A DNA stretch of 64,000 nucleotides from Brasenia schreberi (GCA_036023115.1 JAYKKT010000089.1:17478501-17542500); one strand, 5' to 3'; shown: positions 45,571 through 57,710, counted from the stretch's first letter. The notes: a model not told the origin generated them from the sequence alone. A program made the numbers and translations.

Positions 45571-48500
45571 TGTAAACACCCCGAATTTTCCAAAAATCAA
45601 AAACTCTTAAAAATACAAAAAAAGCTCGTTTGAGCCAAAACGACAACCTGTTTTAAAATGTGAAAATAGGTACAAAAGGCAAAAGAAAAGCCCAGGCAAG
45701 AAGAGGATTCGAGCTCAGAATTTCAGAAGCCACCCCCTGTTCAAAAACGAAAGAAAAAGGAGCCCGTTTGGAGAAAAGCCCGATAGAAGGGTAAAAATGT
45801 AATTTGGGTCAAAGAAAAGCACAAAGCAGCTCCAAAATGCAGAAAGAAGCCCAGTACCTGAGGAAGTCGACAGAAGTTCGAGACACGTCCCGTCAGAATG
45901 AAGAACGGAATCCGTGCGGCAATTTGAGTTCGATATCAACAGGAACCGGCCAAAAACCAAAACGGTGGGCCGAAACGAATGCCGAAAAAGTCTTGAAAAG
46001 CAGAACACCGGTTGGAAGAAAGACTTGGGGAAGACCCAGGCCAGAGTTGGGTGTCCGATGAATCGAAGCCCGCTCGAAACTGACGGTGAAAAGCACCAGA
46101 AAGGACCAGAAAACCAAGGATTAGAAGAAAAGTCTGGATTGGGTCTAGACCCAAAAATATCCAGATCCAGATCCAAATTGTGTTTGGATCGGATATGGAT
46201 CTCAAAAATCCAAGATCCGAGATCCAAACCCAAATAAATATTTGGACTGGATATGGATCTCAAAATATCCGAGATCCGCGATCCAGATCCACATTGAGTT
46301 TGGATTGGATCCGGATAGCCAGACCCAAATCCAAGACCCAAGATCCAATATCCACATAAGAAACCTATAAAAGGACGTGAGGGGCTGGTGGAAAAAGGGC
46401 TGCAAATTTTTTTTGGTTTCACGTCTTTGCTTGGGTTGGAGAGAGAGAGAGAGAGAGAGGGAAAAGTCAACAAAGGGGGCTACTTTCCCCCTTTGCTTTT
46501 TGTAATAGGTGGGCTGGTTTTGTAAGCCAAGAAGCTTCTCCATTTCACGCAAGAAAAAGTTATGTTCAAGTAAGGTTCGGCAGCATTGGATGAACCCTTC
46601 TTGGTGAAGATTGGCTGCGTGGAAATCAAGAAAAACATGGCTGAACCAATGCCAAGGTGAGCCCCCTAGATCCTCTCCAAACTGTCTCTCTTCTTGTCTC
46701 TCCAAACCACCCAATACCACCGTTTGGAAATCTAGCAAAGTCCAGCCAAGAAGCTGGCCGAACTTCACTAAAAACCAACCTAGTTTTACCCAAGTCGGTC
46801 CCCACCTAAGCCCATGCTAAGCTCAGCCAATAGCTAGCCGAGCTCACCCTAGATCTGCCCCATTTTCACCCTAAGTCCTAAATCCTTACCTTGGTTTAAA
46901 CCCAACCTAAGCTAACCCCCAAAACTATCCAGCTCGGCCACCATTGGCCGATCCATGTCCTTTAGGACCTCGCCTCAAATCCTAACCAAAACAAACTCTA
47001 AAACCGCCCAGCTCGGCCACCCTTTGGTCGAGCCATCTCCTTAGGACTTCACCCTAGTTCCCATCCAAAACGAACTCCCAAACTTGCCCAGCTCGGCCAC
47101 CATTTGGCCGAGCATTCCCTTATGCCCTTTCCTTAAAATCTCGCCTAAGACCATTCTCAACACACCAAACAAGCTTGGCCACCACTTGGCCGAGCATTCC
47201 TTTAGGACCCTTCCCAAATCCGGCCATGGACCATCACCCAACTTGGACCCTAGATGGTTGAGTCTCACCTTAGGACCTTGATTCAAACCCAAACTAAACC
47301 CTTCACCTTAGATCTGGCCCTAGATCCCTTATATCTTGCCTTCGATCCCCTCGTGTCCTACCCAAAGTCATAGCACCTTCGCATGTCAACCTCGCCCAGG
47401 CCATGAACTAGGATCAACATCCCACACAGCTGGTCGGTTCGCAGAGAGGGGTCCATCCAACGGCTATATCCAAGGTCGGATCTCATTGATAAAGGAAGTC
47501 CAAGCAGGCGACGTGTAAGTGCTCGAACTTGACTCTCTTACATTACTTTAAACTTAATTCAATTCGATATGGGGTTGTAATAATGGAGCATCGTCTCCCC
47601 CCTGGATGTAATATATGTGTTTGATGCAAAATACACACACGTACACTCGAGCCTTTCCGCTCTTATCTGCACACTTTTGCACACAAACGGGCCTCAACAG
47701 CCCATAGGATAAAGCCCTATTTATATACATTCAGCTGGGTTTTAAGGTTCAAGTCGTGTGAGTTGTCTTTCATTTTATACACTTAAAGCACTCACTCACA
47801 TTGAGCCTTTCCGCTCTTACGTATATATACGTATTTCCCTTCCAGCTGGGTTTTAAATTCAAGTTGCGTGAGTTGCCTTTCAATTTATACACTCAAAGCA
47901 CTCACTCACATTGAGCCTTCTCGCTCTCATATATATCTATATCTCCCTTCTGCTACATTTTACGGTTCAGTTGCGTGTGTTGCATTTCAATTTATACACA
48001 ACACCCACACACACATTGAGCCTTTCCGCTCTTAAGATATAGATATATTTAAATTTCTGCAATTTACATTCAAGTCGTGTGAGTTGCATTCAATTTGGGT
48101 TTTCCCTTCTGTTAAGTCTTTAAATTTCGGGTTTTACATTCAAGTTGTGTGAGTTGCATTGCATACTCGCCATACTCGAGCTAGAGTGCATACCTGCATC
48201 GAACAAACCCGAACAAAACGTGCAAAACATGCCCAAGTGATTAAAATAGAAAGACTTAGGGTCACCCAAACCCAGTAAAAGCAAAAACTCGCCAAGTGCA
48301 TGATTTCCAAGATTTTCAAAACACCTGTTTATTCAAAAATCAATTTTTGAGTTTAACTTGTTTCAAAAGAAGTCTCTAAGCGTACAGACTGACCCTCGCG
48401 CGTCGGTGCAAGAAGGTTTGCGATGAAAAGATCCCGCTTGCCTACAATCGCCTTTCAAAAGTCAGATATTTTTAAAACTTACTTCGCTAGTTTGAGTAAG

Positions 48501-48591
48501 CTAGCTGGCACGCCCTAAAAGCGAACGTAGATTGCGAAAAGATTCGCTCCAGGCCTAAGAAACCCGGAGTCTAGGATTTTCCGTGTCTACA
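45571..48591 (+). mobile_element. Element D, 3' LTR
   Basis: This 3021-bp LTR is nearly identical to the 5' LTR. Differences seen include an extra AGGACCAGAA-like block near 46102, loss of one repeat of a GAGATCC unit near 46218 and scattered transitions. It ends GTGTCTACA at 48591 and is followed by the CAAGT duplication. It carries a decamer at 48506-48515 and a donor-like site at 47515-47520. Confidence 0.95.
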
Positions 48592-48596
48592 CAAGT

Positions 48597-50566
48597 CAAA
48601 GAGGGTTTAGAAGATCTGTTAAAAGCCAGATTTATAAAACCCATTGCGTATTCTGATTGGTTATCCAATATAGTTGTTCGAAAAACCAGTGGGAAAATTC
48701 GAATATGCATCGATTTCAGAAACCTGAATAAAGCCACCCCAAAAGATAATTTCCCTTTACCAAACATTGATTTGATAGTCGATAGTACTGCAAATCATGA
48801 AATGTTTTCATTCATGGTTGGCTATTCAGGATATAACCAAATCAAACTAAGCCCACAAGATCAGGCTAAAACCGCTTTTACAACCCCATGGGGCACATAC
48901 TGCTATACAGTCATGCCCTTTGGTTTGAAAAATACTGGTGCCACGTACCAGAGAGCTATGAGCTCGATCTTTCACGATCAAATTCATGAGCTCGTAGAGG
49001 TATATGTAGATGATCTCCTGGCTAAGTCAAAAACTCGATGCACTCATCTCGAATGCTTACAAAAGATTTTCGAAAGGCTTAGACTTTACAACATAAAGCT
49101 AAACCCTCAAAAGTGCGTATTCGGGGTAGAATCTGGTAAGCTTTTAGGATTTATGGTAAGCCAAAGGGGCATAGAAGTCGACCCCTCTAAGTGTAGAGCC
49201 ATCATAGACATGACTCCACCCTCTAATCTCACGCAGATTCGTAGCCTCCAGGGTCGCCTACAGTCCATTCGCCGGTTTATCTCAAACCTGGCAACTAGAT
49301 GCGAACCCTTCAACAAGTTGTTGAGAAAGGGTATGAAATTTTTATGGGATGACGAGTGCCAAAAATCGTTTGAAAGGTTAAAGGCGTACTTAGTTAATCC
49401 CCCTGTTTTAAACCCTCCAAAACCAGGAAAACCTCTTCTACTTTACATTTCTATGCATATGAATGCCTTGGGAGCTCTGTTAGCCCAATACGAGGATGAC
49501 ACTCACAAGGAATGTGCCATATACTATCTTTCGAAAACTCTCCTGGCTTACGAAAGGAATTATCAGGCCATGGAGAAGACGTGCTTGGCCCTAGTTTGGG
49601 CCTGCCAAAAATTTCGACACTATTTCCTAGATCATGAGATCTGGATAGTGTCCAAGCTTGACCCAATCAAGCACTTATTCGAAAAACCCATTCTCACGGG
49701 TAGATTGGGCAAATGGCAACTCCTTCTAATGGAGTATGAATTAAAATACCATCACCAGGTCTCCATTAAAGGTTAAGCCCTAGCAGACTACGTGGCTGAC
49801 TTCCCCCTAGAAGATACGTATCCCACACTCAATGAAATGCCTGATGAAGGCATATTGCAAAACCATTTTCAAAACCACATTTTGGCAAACTCTTTCGAAA
49901 ACCAAGTGTGGAAGATGCACTTCGACGGGGCACGAAACCAACGAGGGGCAGGTGCCGGGATCATCCTCGTATCCCCCGAAAAGGGAGAAATCCCCATAGC
50001 AATTCGCCTAGATTTCGAATGTTCCAACAATATAGCCGAGTATGAAGCACTCATACAAGGTTTAAAAGTTTCGAAAACTCTAGGGGCAGCATACATCGAG
50101 GATTTTGGAGATTCCCTCCTTGTTATAAACCAAGTTTTAAAATTTTTACAAGTTCGAAATGAAAAAGTGCTTCCATACCACGAATTGGCCACTCGACTGG
50201 TCGAGTCATTCCAATCGTGTACTCTCACACATGTAGGAAGAGAGGATAATGGCGTCGTTGATGCCCTCTCATCCTTGGGTTCAGCCCTAAGGGTCGATCC
50301 CACTTTGGGAACCAGACCCCTTGAAATATGGCACTCACCCACTCCTTCCATACACGATTTGCAAATTTGCCAAAATAACCCTGATTCTGATGAAAAACCT
50401 TGGTTTTATGACATAAAGAATTTTCTAAAAAATGGGGGATTCACTGAGGATGCCACATCTAAAGATAAGGCATTCATCCGAAAAATTTCCACCCTATACA
50501 CGATTTTGGGAGGGGTTCTGTACAAAAAGAGTTTTACTGGCATCTTACTAAGATGCGTCGACCTAG
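48597..50566 (+). pseudogene. Element C pol, RT and two RNase H domains
   Basis: This continues C's pol after D. RT has FRNLNKATPKDN, PWGTYCYTVMPFGLKN and the active site YVDD at 49003-49014. The first RNase H-like domain keeps EKTCLALVWA, but where Ty3-type enzymes have an Asp in a DAS motif it reads MHMNALGA, so it is probably inactive. The second RNase H has FDGA (Asp at 49924-49926), AEYEAL, GDS and a later VDAL, so all expected acidic residues are present. A dual RNase H is a mark of the Tat lineage. The frame is broken by a stop at 49774-49776 between the two RNase H domains. Confidence 0.93.
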
Positions 50567-51647
50567 AGGAGGCTAGGACTATTATGCATGAATTCCACGA
50601 TGGAGAATGTGGAGGTCATGTCAATGCCAACATGATGGCGATGAAAATACTTAGAGTAGGTTATTTTTGGTCTACCCTGAGAAAGGACTGCCACGATCAT
50701 GTTAGGAAGTGTCACCCGTGTGAAGTGCATGGTCACGCCATCCATATCCCCTGATCATCACTGCATTCCGTGGTCAGCCCCTGGCCATTCACCATGTGGG
50801 CATTTGATATCGTAGGACCAATTTTTCCAAAGGCCTCAAACGGACACAGGTTCATTCTAGCAGCCACAGAGTATTTTTCCAAGTGGGTCCAGCTGCCTCC
50901 CTAACAAATGTCTAGGGGCAACATGTGGTGGCCTTCATTAGGAAAAACATCTTAGCTCGATTTGGAGTTCCAAGAGATCTTGTATCCGATAATGGCACCC
51001 CATTTAAAAATGAGTGGATGGTCAAGCTGTGCAACAAGTATGGCATAAATCATCACTTCTCATCGCCTTACTACCCTCAAGGCAATGGCCAAGCCGAAGC
51101 CACCAACAAGACTCTCATCAGCATTGTTGAGAAAACCTTAGAGAAGGGTAGAACATGGCACGAGAAGTTGGATGAAGCCTTATGGGCTTATAGGACTTCC
51201 ATCCGCACTCCCACAAATGCCACGCCTTTTGAGTTGGTTTACGGCACAAACGCCGTTCTCCCCATCCATACACGTCTGCATTCATTTCATACATCCATTG
51301 CACTCGACCTCCCCCTAGAGACGCTTCAGCATGCTAGGATGGCCGAACTAGATCTATTAGATGAGAGGTGACTCCTTGCTATGGACCATGCTCACGCATA
51401 CCGGGAATGGATCGCCCGACATTATGAGAAACATATGAAACCTCGCCACTTTGAAGTGGGAGAGCTCGTTTTGAAAATCATCCACCATCGTGGCCCACAT
51501 CCACTTGGAAAGTGGCGGCCCAAGTGGGATGGCCCTTACGTCATACGTGGAACCACCACAAACAATTCTTATTGGTTAACCGATGTCGAGGGTAGGAATT
51601 TAGCAAATCCTATCAATATTCAGTATTTGAAAAAATATCATGTATAG
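50567..51647 (+). pseudogene. Element C integrase, broken
   Basis: The zinc domain has H-x6-H in FHDGECGGH and CHPC (about 50595-50722). The core has Asp at 50806-50808 (FDIVG), Asp at 50988-50990 (SDNG) and Glu at 51096-51098 (GQAEATN), the DDE triad. The C-terminal part has KWRPKWDGPYVI, a GPY/F-type module, and ends LKKYHV. Stops occur at 50752 and about 51369, and a frameshift lies near 50895-50915. The catalytic residues are all kept, so loss is by stops only. Confidence 0.92.
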
Positions 51648-52783
51648 GGTCTAAGTTAAATTCCCCTTTTGTGAAAATATTTTAGGGAAAACTACTTTGA
51701 AACTTTGAAACCAAGGATCAAAGGTAAGTGGTGTGACCCTGAATGAAAGAATCGACATTTTGTGAAAAAGCAGAGCTTTCCAAATACATGGCTACATTTC
51801 AAAATCCTTCTTCTTACAAAGAAAGGCCTAATTCAATATAGCAAGAAACTTGCAAGTTGTACGTGCTATTTCTAAATAGGCTGATCTGGAATGGACCGAG
51901 TACGACCTTGGGATAAGTCCTCCCCTTTTCTCTTCTCCTTCCAAAAGGAAAACTGGGCCAAAACAAAGGGAAATACCTGCCAAAAATTTGTTTCCCAAAG
52001 AAAGAAAAATAAATCAAAAAGAAAATTCAAGTCTTCTATGAAAGAGAGGGATTAAAGAAAAAATACTCCCAAAGGGAGACCCTCTATGAAAAAAAGAAAG
52101 AAAAAGGCCAAAAGGCTCAAAAAGAGCAGTTTTCCGCCTTCTTTGCCTCAAACCACAGGACACTTCAGAAAGGACCGTGGTACTTCTTTCCCGTCCCTAT
52201 GACTTATCCCGAGCGAAACATGGTTCATTTCAGGGAATCCTAAAGTAAAAATAGGATCTACTTACTTGAATTTCGTCTTATTTGAGAATACGACATTTTG
52301 AGTAAGGCATAAAAATTTTGAAATGTGGCTTGTTTTCTCATAAAACCTCTGTTAGATTAGCAAGTGTCGAGACTCGAGTAAAAGGCAAACACAAGGAGCT
52401 GAAGGTCCTTATGATCGATGGTTCAGAAAAGTTTCCCCTCTTAAAACGAATTTCAAAAAAACTCGAACATCGAGCATATGTAAGGCCCACTCACCTGGAG
52501 CAGCAGGTTTTTCATAAAAGTCTCAAAAGTTCGACCATATAATCTGGTCTCTAGGAGGTCGCCCCTTTCTGGCACTTCAGCCATGTCACACACTCTGCAT
52601 ATCCACGCATAAGCACCTCATACATGACCTTCATCTAGGGCTAGATCCATAGAAAGTCCCCTTTTGGCGAAAAATCTCCTCCTATCAGGCTTAAAAAGAA
52701 ATGTTTTTCTCAAATATTGGGACGATCCCATATTCTCAAGATCAAATCCGGGAGAAAACAAATAGGGGTGTTATCTTCTTCAC
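51648..52783 (+). other. Element C 3' noncoding region
   Basis: This stretch of about 1.1 kb between integrase and the polypurine tract has no supported gene. It shares A/G-rich blocks, ACTCCCAAAGGGAGACCCTC (near 52066, a 5-bp hairpin with AAA loop) and GGACACTTCAGAAAGGACCG with E and D. Confidence 0.7.
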
Positions 52784-52809
52784 CATTATCCAAATCAATT
52801 TGGATAATG
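52784..52809 (+). other. Terminal hairpin of element C
   Basis: CATTATCCAAAT and ATTTGGATAATG form a perfect 12-bp stem with a CA loop immediately before the polypurine tract, as in element D. The outer short stem of D is weaker here. Confidence 0.8.
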
Positions 52810-52811
52810 CC

Positions 52812-52820
52812 AAAGAGGGG
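52812..52820 (+). other. Polypurine tract of element C
   Basis: AAAGAGGGG lies four bases before the 3' LTR. Confidence 0.75.
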
Positions 52821-52824
52821 CATC

Positions 52825-55778
52825 TGTAAACACCCCAAAATCCAAATATTTTCCAAAACCAAGTGCCTGGTTCGAAAATCAACTCAAAAAGCAAGTTTGG
52901 AGATTTCAAAAACTCAAGAACTCAAACCCTTCAAAACTCTATTTGCCAACCCTGTTCGAAATATAAAAAATCTCAAAAGTAGACGAAAGTCCTATTTTTA
53001 CAAAAGACCAGACGAACAGATGAAGCCTGGCTCAAAACAGTTGCAAAAGATTCAAAAAGCTCGAAGGTCAAGCCCAGCCCGATGAAAAGTGAATTTCAAA
53101 GACGAAAAAAGAGCCCAGGCCACGAGTGTACTTCAAGACTGAAGCATCAAAGGCCAAGCCGAAAGCACATCTGAAATCATGAGCAATCCAAGTCAAAAAA
53201 CAAAAGAAAGAGTTGAAATAGAGTCCAGAAAGACGAAAAGAAGCTCGGACGATGAAATTGGAAAACACCCAGCATAAGATGGAATCTTGATAAACTCAGG
53301 ACCCGCACGAAGCGCCCTGCTCGAAACACCAGGAAGGACTGAAGAAGAGAAAAATTTGGATCGAATCTGGATCCCGATACCCAGATCCAAGATCCATATC
53401 CAAACAAGGCTCGAATTGGATCCAGATTTTAGAACCCAACAAAGGATCCATATCCAAATAAGAGGTCTATAAAAGGACGTGAGAGGGCTGGCCTTGGGGG
53501 GGAATTTTTCCAGCATTTCACGCCTCTCCACTTGGGGAAAAGAGAGAGAGAGAGAGAGAGGAAGGTCAACAAAAGGGGCTGGCCTTCCCCTCTTGTTTCG
53601 TGAGATTGTGGGTGAAAGTTGTTTGTGGGCTGGGGTTTTATAGATCACGGCTTGTACATGGCTGAAAGGAAATGAAATCTGGCGGCATTGGATGGCCCTT
53701 GCTTGGTGAGGATTGGCTGCGTGGGAACCAAGGATCAAACGGCTGAAATGTTGTCAAGGTAAGTCCCCTAGTTCCTACCCAAAACCATATCTTTTCTCAC
53801 CTCTCTAAACCACCTAGACCACTAACGACAAGCCACAGCAAAGTCCAGCCAAGGAGCTGGCCGAACTTCACTAAAGGGGCTGACCTAGTTCTACCTAAGA
53901 CCATCCTAACTTAGGACCATACCCAGCTCGGCCATTGGCTGGCTGAGCTCACCTTAGATCTGTCCTAAAGAAAATCCTAACCTAAAAACCACTACCCAAC
54001 TCATTTCCTAACCCAAAAACCACTCCCAAAAACCTGGCAAAACCGAGTGTCAAAAACACTCGGTTCCCTCCTCTTGTCGAACCCATCCTCACCCATTTAG
54101 CTCGGTCCATAGTGGCCGAGCTCATCTTAGGTCTATCCCTAACCTTAAACCATTACCCAAGTTAGACCCTAACTAAAAAAAAAAACACTCTAAACCTACC
54201 CAGCTCGGCCACCCTTTTGGCCGAGCCATTCCCCTAGGATCTCACCCGAGATCAACCATCTAACATCAGCCAAAGCTCGGCCACCATTTGGCCGAGCTCT
54301 TTCCTTAGGATTCACCTTAGATCCTACCTAATCCTTCTCCAAAAAAACCTGCCCAGCTCGGCCACCCTTTGGCCGAGCATTACCCTAGAACTCACCTTAG
54401 GATCTCCCCTAAGATCATTCACTAATCCCCACCCAAGCTCGGCCATCAGTTGGCCGAGCATTCCATAGTGTCTCACCTAAAATAATCCCGTAGACACCAC
54501 CTAACTCGACCTTTAGTTGGTCGGGTTTTTCCCTTAGGACCTTGGTCTAGCTTTTAACCAAAACAACCCGCCTAGACCTGACCTAGATCCATTAGTTCTC
54601 AACCTAGATCTGTCGTGTCTAAGTCCAGAAACCATAGCACCTTAGTGTGTCAACCTAGCCCAGGTCACGATCTAGGATCAACCTTCCACGCAGCTGGTCG
54701 TTTTGCAGAGGAAGGTCCATCCAACGGCTATATCCAAGGTCAAATTTCGCTGATAAAGGAAGTCCAAGCAAACGACGTGTAAGTGCTCGAACCTGATCTT
54801 TTACATTGATTCAAGTTTCAATTAAATTCGATACGGGGTTGTAATAATGGAGCGTGGTCTCCCCCCGAGATGTAATATTATGGTTTGAAACACGAATCAC
54901 ACACGTACACTCGAGCCTTTCCGCTCTTATCTGCACACCTTTTGCACACAAAACGGGCCTCAACAGCCCATAGGATATAGCTCTATTTATATACATTCAG
55001 CTGGGTTTTAAGGTTCAAGTCGTGTGAGTTGTCTTTCATTTTATACACTCAAAGCACTCACTCACATTGAGCCTTTCCGCTTACATATATATACGTATTT
55101 CCCCTTTCAGTTGGGTTTTTAAGGTTCAAGTCGTGTGAGTTGCCCTTTCAATTTATACACTCAAAGCACTCACTCACATTGAGCCTTCTCGCTCTTAAGA
55201 TATAGCTATATATATTTTCCCTTCCGCATCTAAGATATAGCCATATTTCCCTTTCTACTATTTCCCTTCTGCTATGTCTTTAAATTCCGGGTTTTCCCTT
55301 CAAGTTGTGTGAGTTTGCATTGCATATCCGCCACACTCGAGATAGGGAGCATACTTGCATCGAACCAGATTGATAAAATCATATAGAACTTACCTTAAAT
55401 CGAGCACTGGATGCACACGACTACACGCCAAAATTGGCTAAAACTCGAGACATAGGAGCGCATAGATCCCATGTGTAAAAGTTGCAAATTTGACAAAAAC
55501 CAATCAATAAAACACTTTCAAAGTTTTCAAAAGAGTCGTGTTTGTGTAAAATCGAGTTTTTCTAAAGCGTACAGACTGACCCTTGCGCGTCGATGCAAGA
55601 AAGTCTGCGATGAAAAGAACCCACTTGTCCACAGTCGCTCCAAAAGTCAGATATTTTCAAAAAAACACTTCGCTAGTTTGAGAAAGCTAGCTGGCACGCC
55701 CTTTTTAAAAGCGACGTAAGCACGAAAAGATTCGCTTCAGGCCTAAGAACCCGAAGACGAGGATTTTTCGTGTCTACA
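52825..55778 (+). mobile_element. Element C, 3' LTR
   Basis: This 2954-bp LTR matches the 5' LTR along its whole length, including the TATA box (53468-53475), (GA)n run, hairpin array, donor-like site (54779-54784), U5 stem-loop (about 55567-55612) and decamer (55692-55701). It is followed by GAAGT and the rest of LTR A1. Confidence 0.95.
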
Positions 55779-55783
55779 GAAGT

Positions 55784-55919
55784 CAGTTTAAAATATATCT
55801 TCGCTAGCTTAGGTAAGCTAGCTGGCATGCCCTGTTTATATAAATAGGCCTTAGACACACGAGAGGATCCGCTCCAAGCCTTGAAAAGGCGAGAGGCGGG
55901 GATTTTCGCTGCGTCTACA
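55784..55919 (+). mobile_element. LTR A1 (family A), right end
   Basis: These are the last bases of LTR A1 after element C. They have the GCTAGC hairpin and a decamer with one change (TGGCATGCCC, 55823-55832), and end GCGTCTACA at 55919. The second GACCT copy follows. Confidence 0.9.
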
Positions 55920-55933
55920 GACCTCTTGTTTAG
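55920..55933 (+). other. Chimeric junction: B G-patch end fused to half a primer site
   Basis: GACCTCTTGTTTAG is the duplication copy plus the next nine bases of B's G-patch-like tail (DLDLLF region, compare the complement of 20281-20297 in G). It runs straight into CCCGGTGGGACGTGAG, the second half of a primer-binding site and leader of another element. Confidence 0.8.
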
Positions 55934-56481
55934 CCCGGTGGGACGTGAGCCTTTCAAAAATCGAGTTTTTAAGGTAGAAGTTTTGCGAAAATTTTGTTAA
56001 AAAGGTGTCATTTTAACTTGTTTTCTTTGCTTGTACTTAGGACATTTTGAAAAAGCTTGAAAAGCATGTCAAAATCCAATCCAAGTGAAGTGTCGAGCCA
56101 AGGCTCATGCGCATCAAGTTCTCACTCTAGGAGGATTTTCAAAAACAAAATAAAACTAGATGAGATCGAGGACCTGAGAAGGGAGTTTGAGGCCAAAATC
56201 GATGCTCTCAGCCAAGAGGCTGAAGTAGGCGATTCGTGTTCATCAAACGGTGAACAAAGGCCTAAGAAAAAATCTGAAAAACCTCGCAAGCACAAAGAGG
56301 CCTCTGTAATAGAAGGCAACCAATACCACGAGTCCTTCACACAAAAGGACCGCAAAGCCCTACAGCAGTTGCTGAAAGGGCAGAATAAAGAGAAAAGAAG
56401 CTACGCCCTGTTTGATTTCCTTCCTATGGATTACAAAACAGACAGTGACGATGAAATACCGAACTTCCATCGGTATGATGG
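55934..56481 (+). mobile_element. Family-A internal fragment (leader and gag start)
   Basis: From the half primer site the sequence follows A2's leader closely, including an acceptor-like AG (56039-56040) 25 nt before gag. It is cut at 56481 by element A2. The left target-duplication copy of A2 is GATGG (56477-56481). The 5' LTR that belonged to this fragment has been replaced or recombined with LTR A1. Confidence 0.85.
56066..56481 (+). pseudogene. Gag N-terminal fragment, interrupted by A2
   Basis: It encodes about 138 residues from MSKSNPSEV, nearly identical to A2's Gag: Ser-rich start, coiled coil (LRREFEAKIDALSQEAE), Lys-rich segment, FTQKDRKALQQLLKGQ and FHRYDG. No stop occurs before the A2 insertion. 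The C-terminal part should reappear to the right of A2, outside the window. Confidence 0.9.
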
Positions 56482-57239
56482 TGTAAACAACCCGAAATCC
56501 CACGAATTTCTCAAAATCCATCTGGTTTTATACAAGCAGCCCCAAAGGGCCATTTTTGAGTTTGGAAACCCAGGAGCCTTCCAAACAACCCTGTATATAT
56601 GTTTTAAACTTTATCTTTCAAAAAAACATATGATATAATTTTTGAAAACCCTTTTAAAACATGTTTTGAAACCCCGAAGTGGCTTGGCCCGATCAAGACA
56701 GGACCAGGAGAGCCAAGAAGAGCCCGGAACCGGAGCACACGTCAAGCCCGGCGCAGCAATTCTTGTATCTGATTCACACCCCAGGATCTCGAACGTCCAA
56801 GACCCTGTTCTTACCAAAATAGCATTTGAAGTCATCTCCGGAAGGCAGAAACGGAGGCGGACGACCATGTTGGCGAAGACCCAACGCAGACGGAGTACTG
56901 ATGCTGTCAGGCCCCGCACGAATCGTCCGTTTCGAACCCAGCTCGAAGGAGTCAGAGTTCAGTTTGGATTTGATCTGGACCATATATATCCAGATTCCAA
57001 TCCAAACCCATATGTGGACTTGGATTAGGATTTGGATCCAAAGATCCAATCCAATATCCATATCCATGGCCCACATCACCTTCTCATAAATGGAGGTGGG
57101 GCCCACTTGAAATTCATGTGGGATATTGGGCATGAGAGAGAGTGGGGTTGAAAAATATCAAGAGTGTTGTATTAAGCTTGACTTGTGTGTCAAGTTTGGG
57201 TTAATCATGTGGGTTAGCCTAATTGAGTGGGTTTAAGCT

Positions 57240-57710
57240 TGTAATTAGCTAAAACCTAACCTAGGGCTGCACCAACATGGGGTGATCAAGGTCTATGGGC
57301 CATGCTAAGGGAGCTCCTTCACCTAAACCTAGCCAAAAATGCCTAAACCTAGCCTAAACCCCTAATCCACCCCTAATCTGAACCTAATCACCTAACCCAC
57401 TTCCCTAATCCCGTCCTAATCCCAACCTAATCACCTAACCCACTTCCCTAATCCTTCCCTAAACCTAGATTAATTTCCCTAATCCTAGCCTAAACCTAGC
57501 CTAATCACCTAACCTAGCTCACTAAACCTCACCCTAAAACCCAACCACCTAACCTAGCCCTAAACCCCTAAACCACCCTTAGCCCACGATTTACCCAAAC
57601 CCCTAGTTTTAAAATATCTGGCCCAACCCCTTCCAGCCCACCTTATCTACATACCACCCTACCTAAACCACCTAACCACTACCCACAGCCCAGCCCTAAC
57701 CGACCTACCC
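57240..57710. repeat. CCTAA-rich tract of LTR A2
   Basis: This is a degenerate tract of CCTAA, CCTAAACC and CTAATCCC units directly upstream of the TATA-like box. It resembles decayed plant telomere repeats (CCCTAAA) but never in a regular array. The same tract is in A0, A1 and E. Confidence 0.7.

Larger units (their letters stand above)
37826..48591 (+). mobile_element. Element D, non-autonomous LTR retrotransposon
   Basis: This is a complete 10.8-kb element with LTRs at 37826-40842 and 45571-48591 and a perfect target duplication CAAGT (37821-37825 and 48592-48596), inserted in C's RT. It has a primer site, acceptor-like sites, two gag-related reading frames, a G-patch-like module, a long 3' region, terminal hairpin and polypurine tract. 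It has no capsid core, protease, RT, RNase H or integrase, so it must depend on a partner for movement. The LTRs differ by only about 1% by eye, so it moved fairly recently. It is the youngest layer within C. Confidence 0.95.
31104..55778 (+). mobile_element. Element C, full-length Tat-like Ty3/gypsy, hosting D
   Basis: This is a complete element with LTRs at 31104-34060 and 52825-55778 and a perfect target duplication GAAGT (31099-31103 and 55779-55783). It is inserted 141 bp before the end of LTR A1. Without nested element D it is about 13.9 kb. Order: LTR, primer site, gag-pro, pol, 3' noncoding region, terminal hairpin, polypurine tract, LTR. The two LTRs differ by a few percent in the first 500 bp and less elsewhere, judged by eye. 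The genes carry one clear frameshift in gag-pro, another in integrase and several stops, so this copy is not autonomous. Confidence 0.96.
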
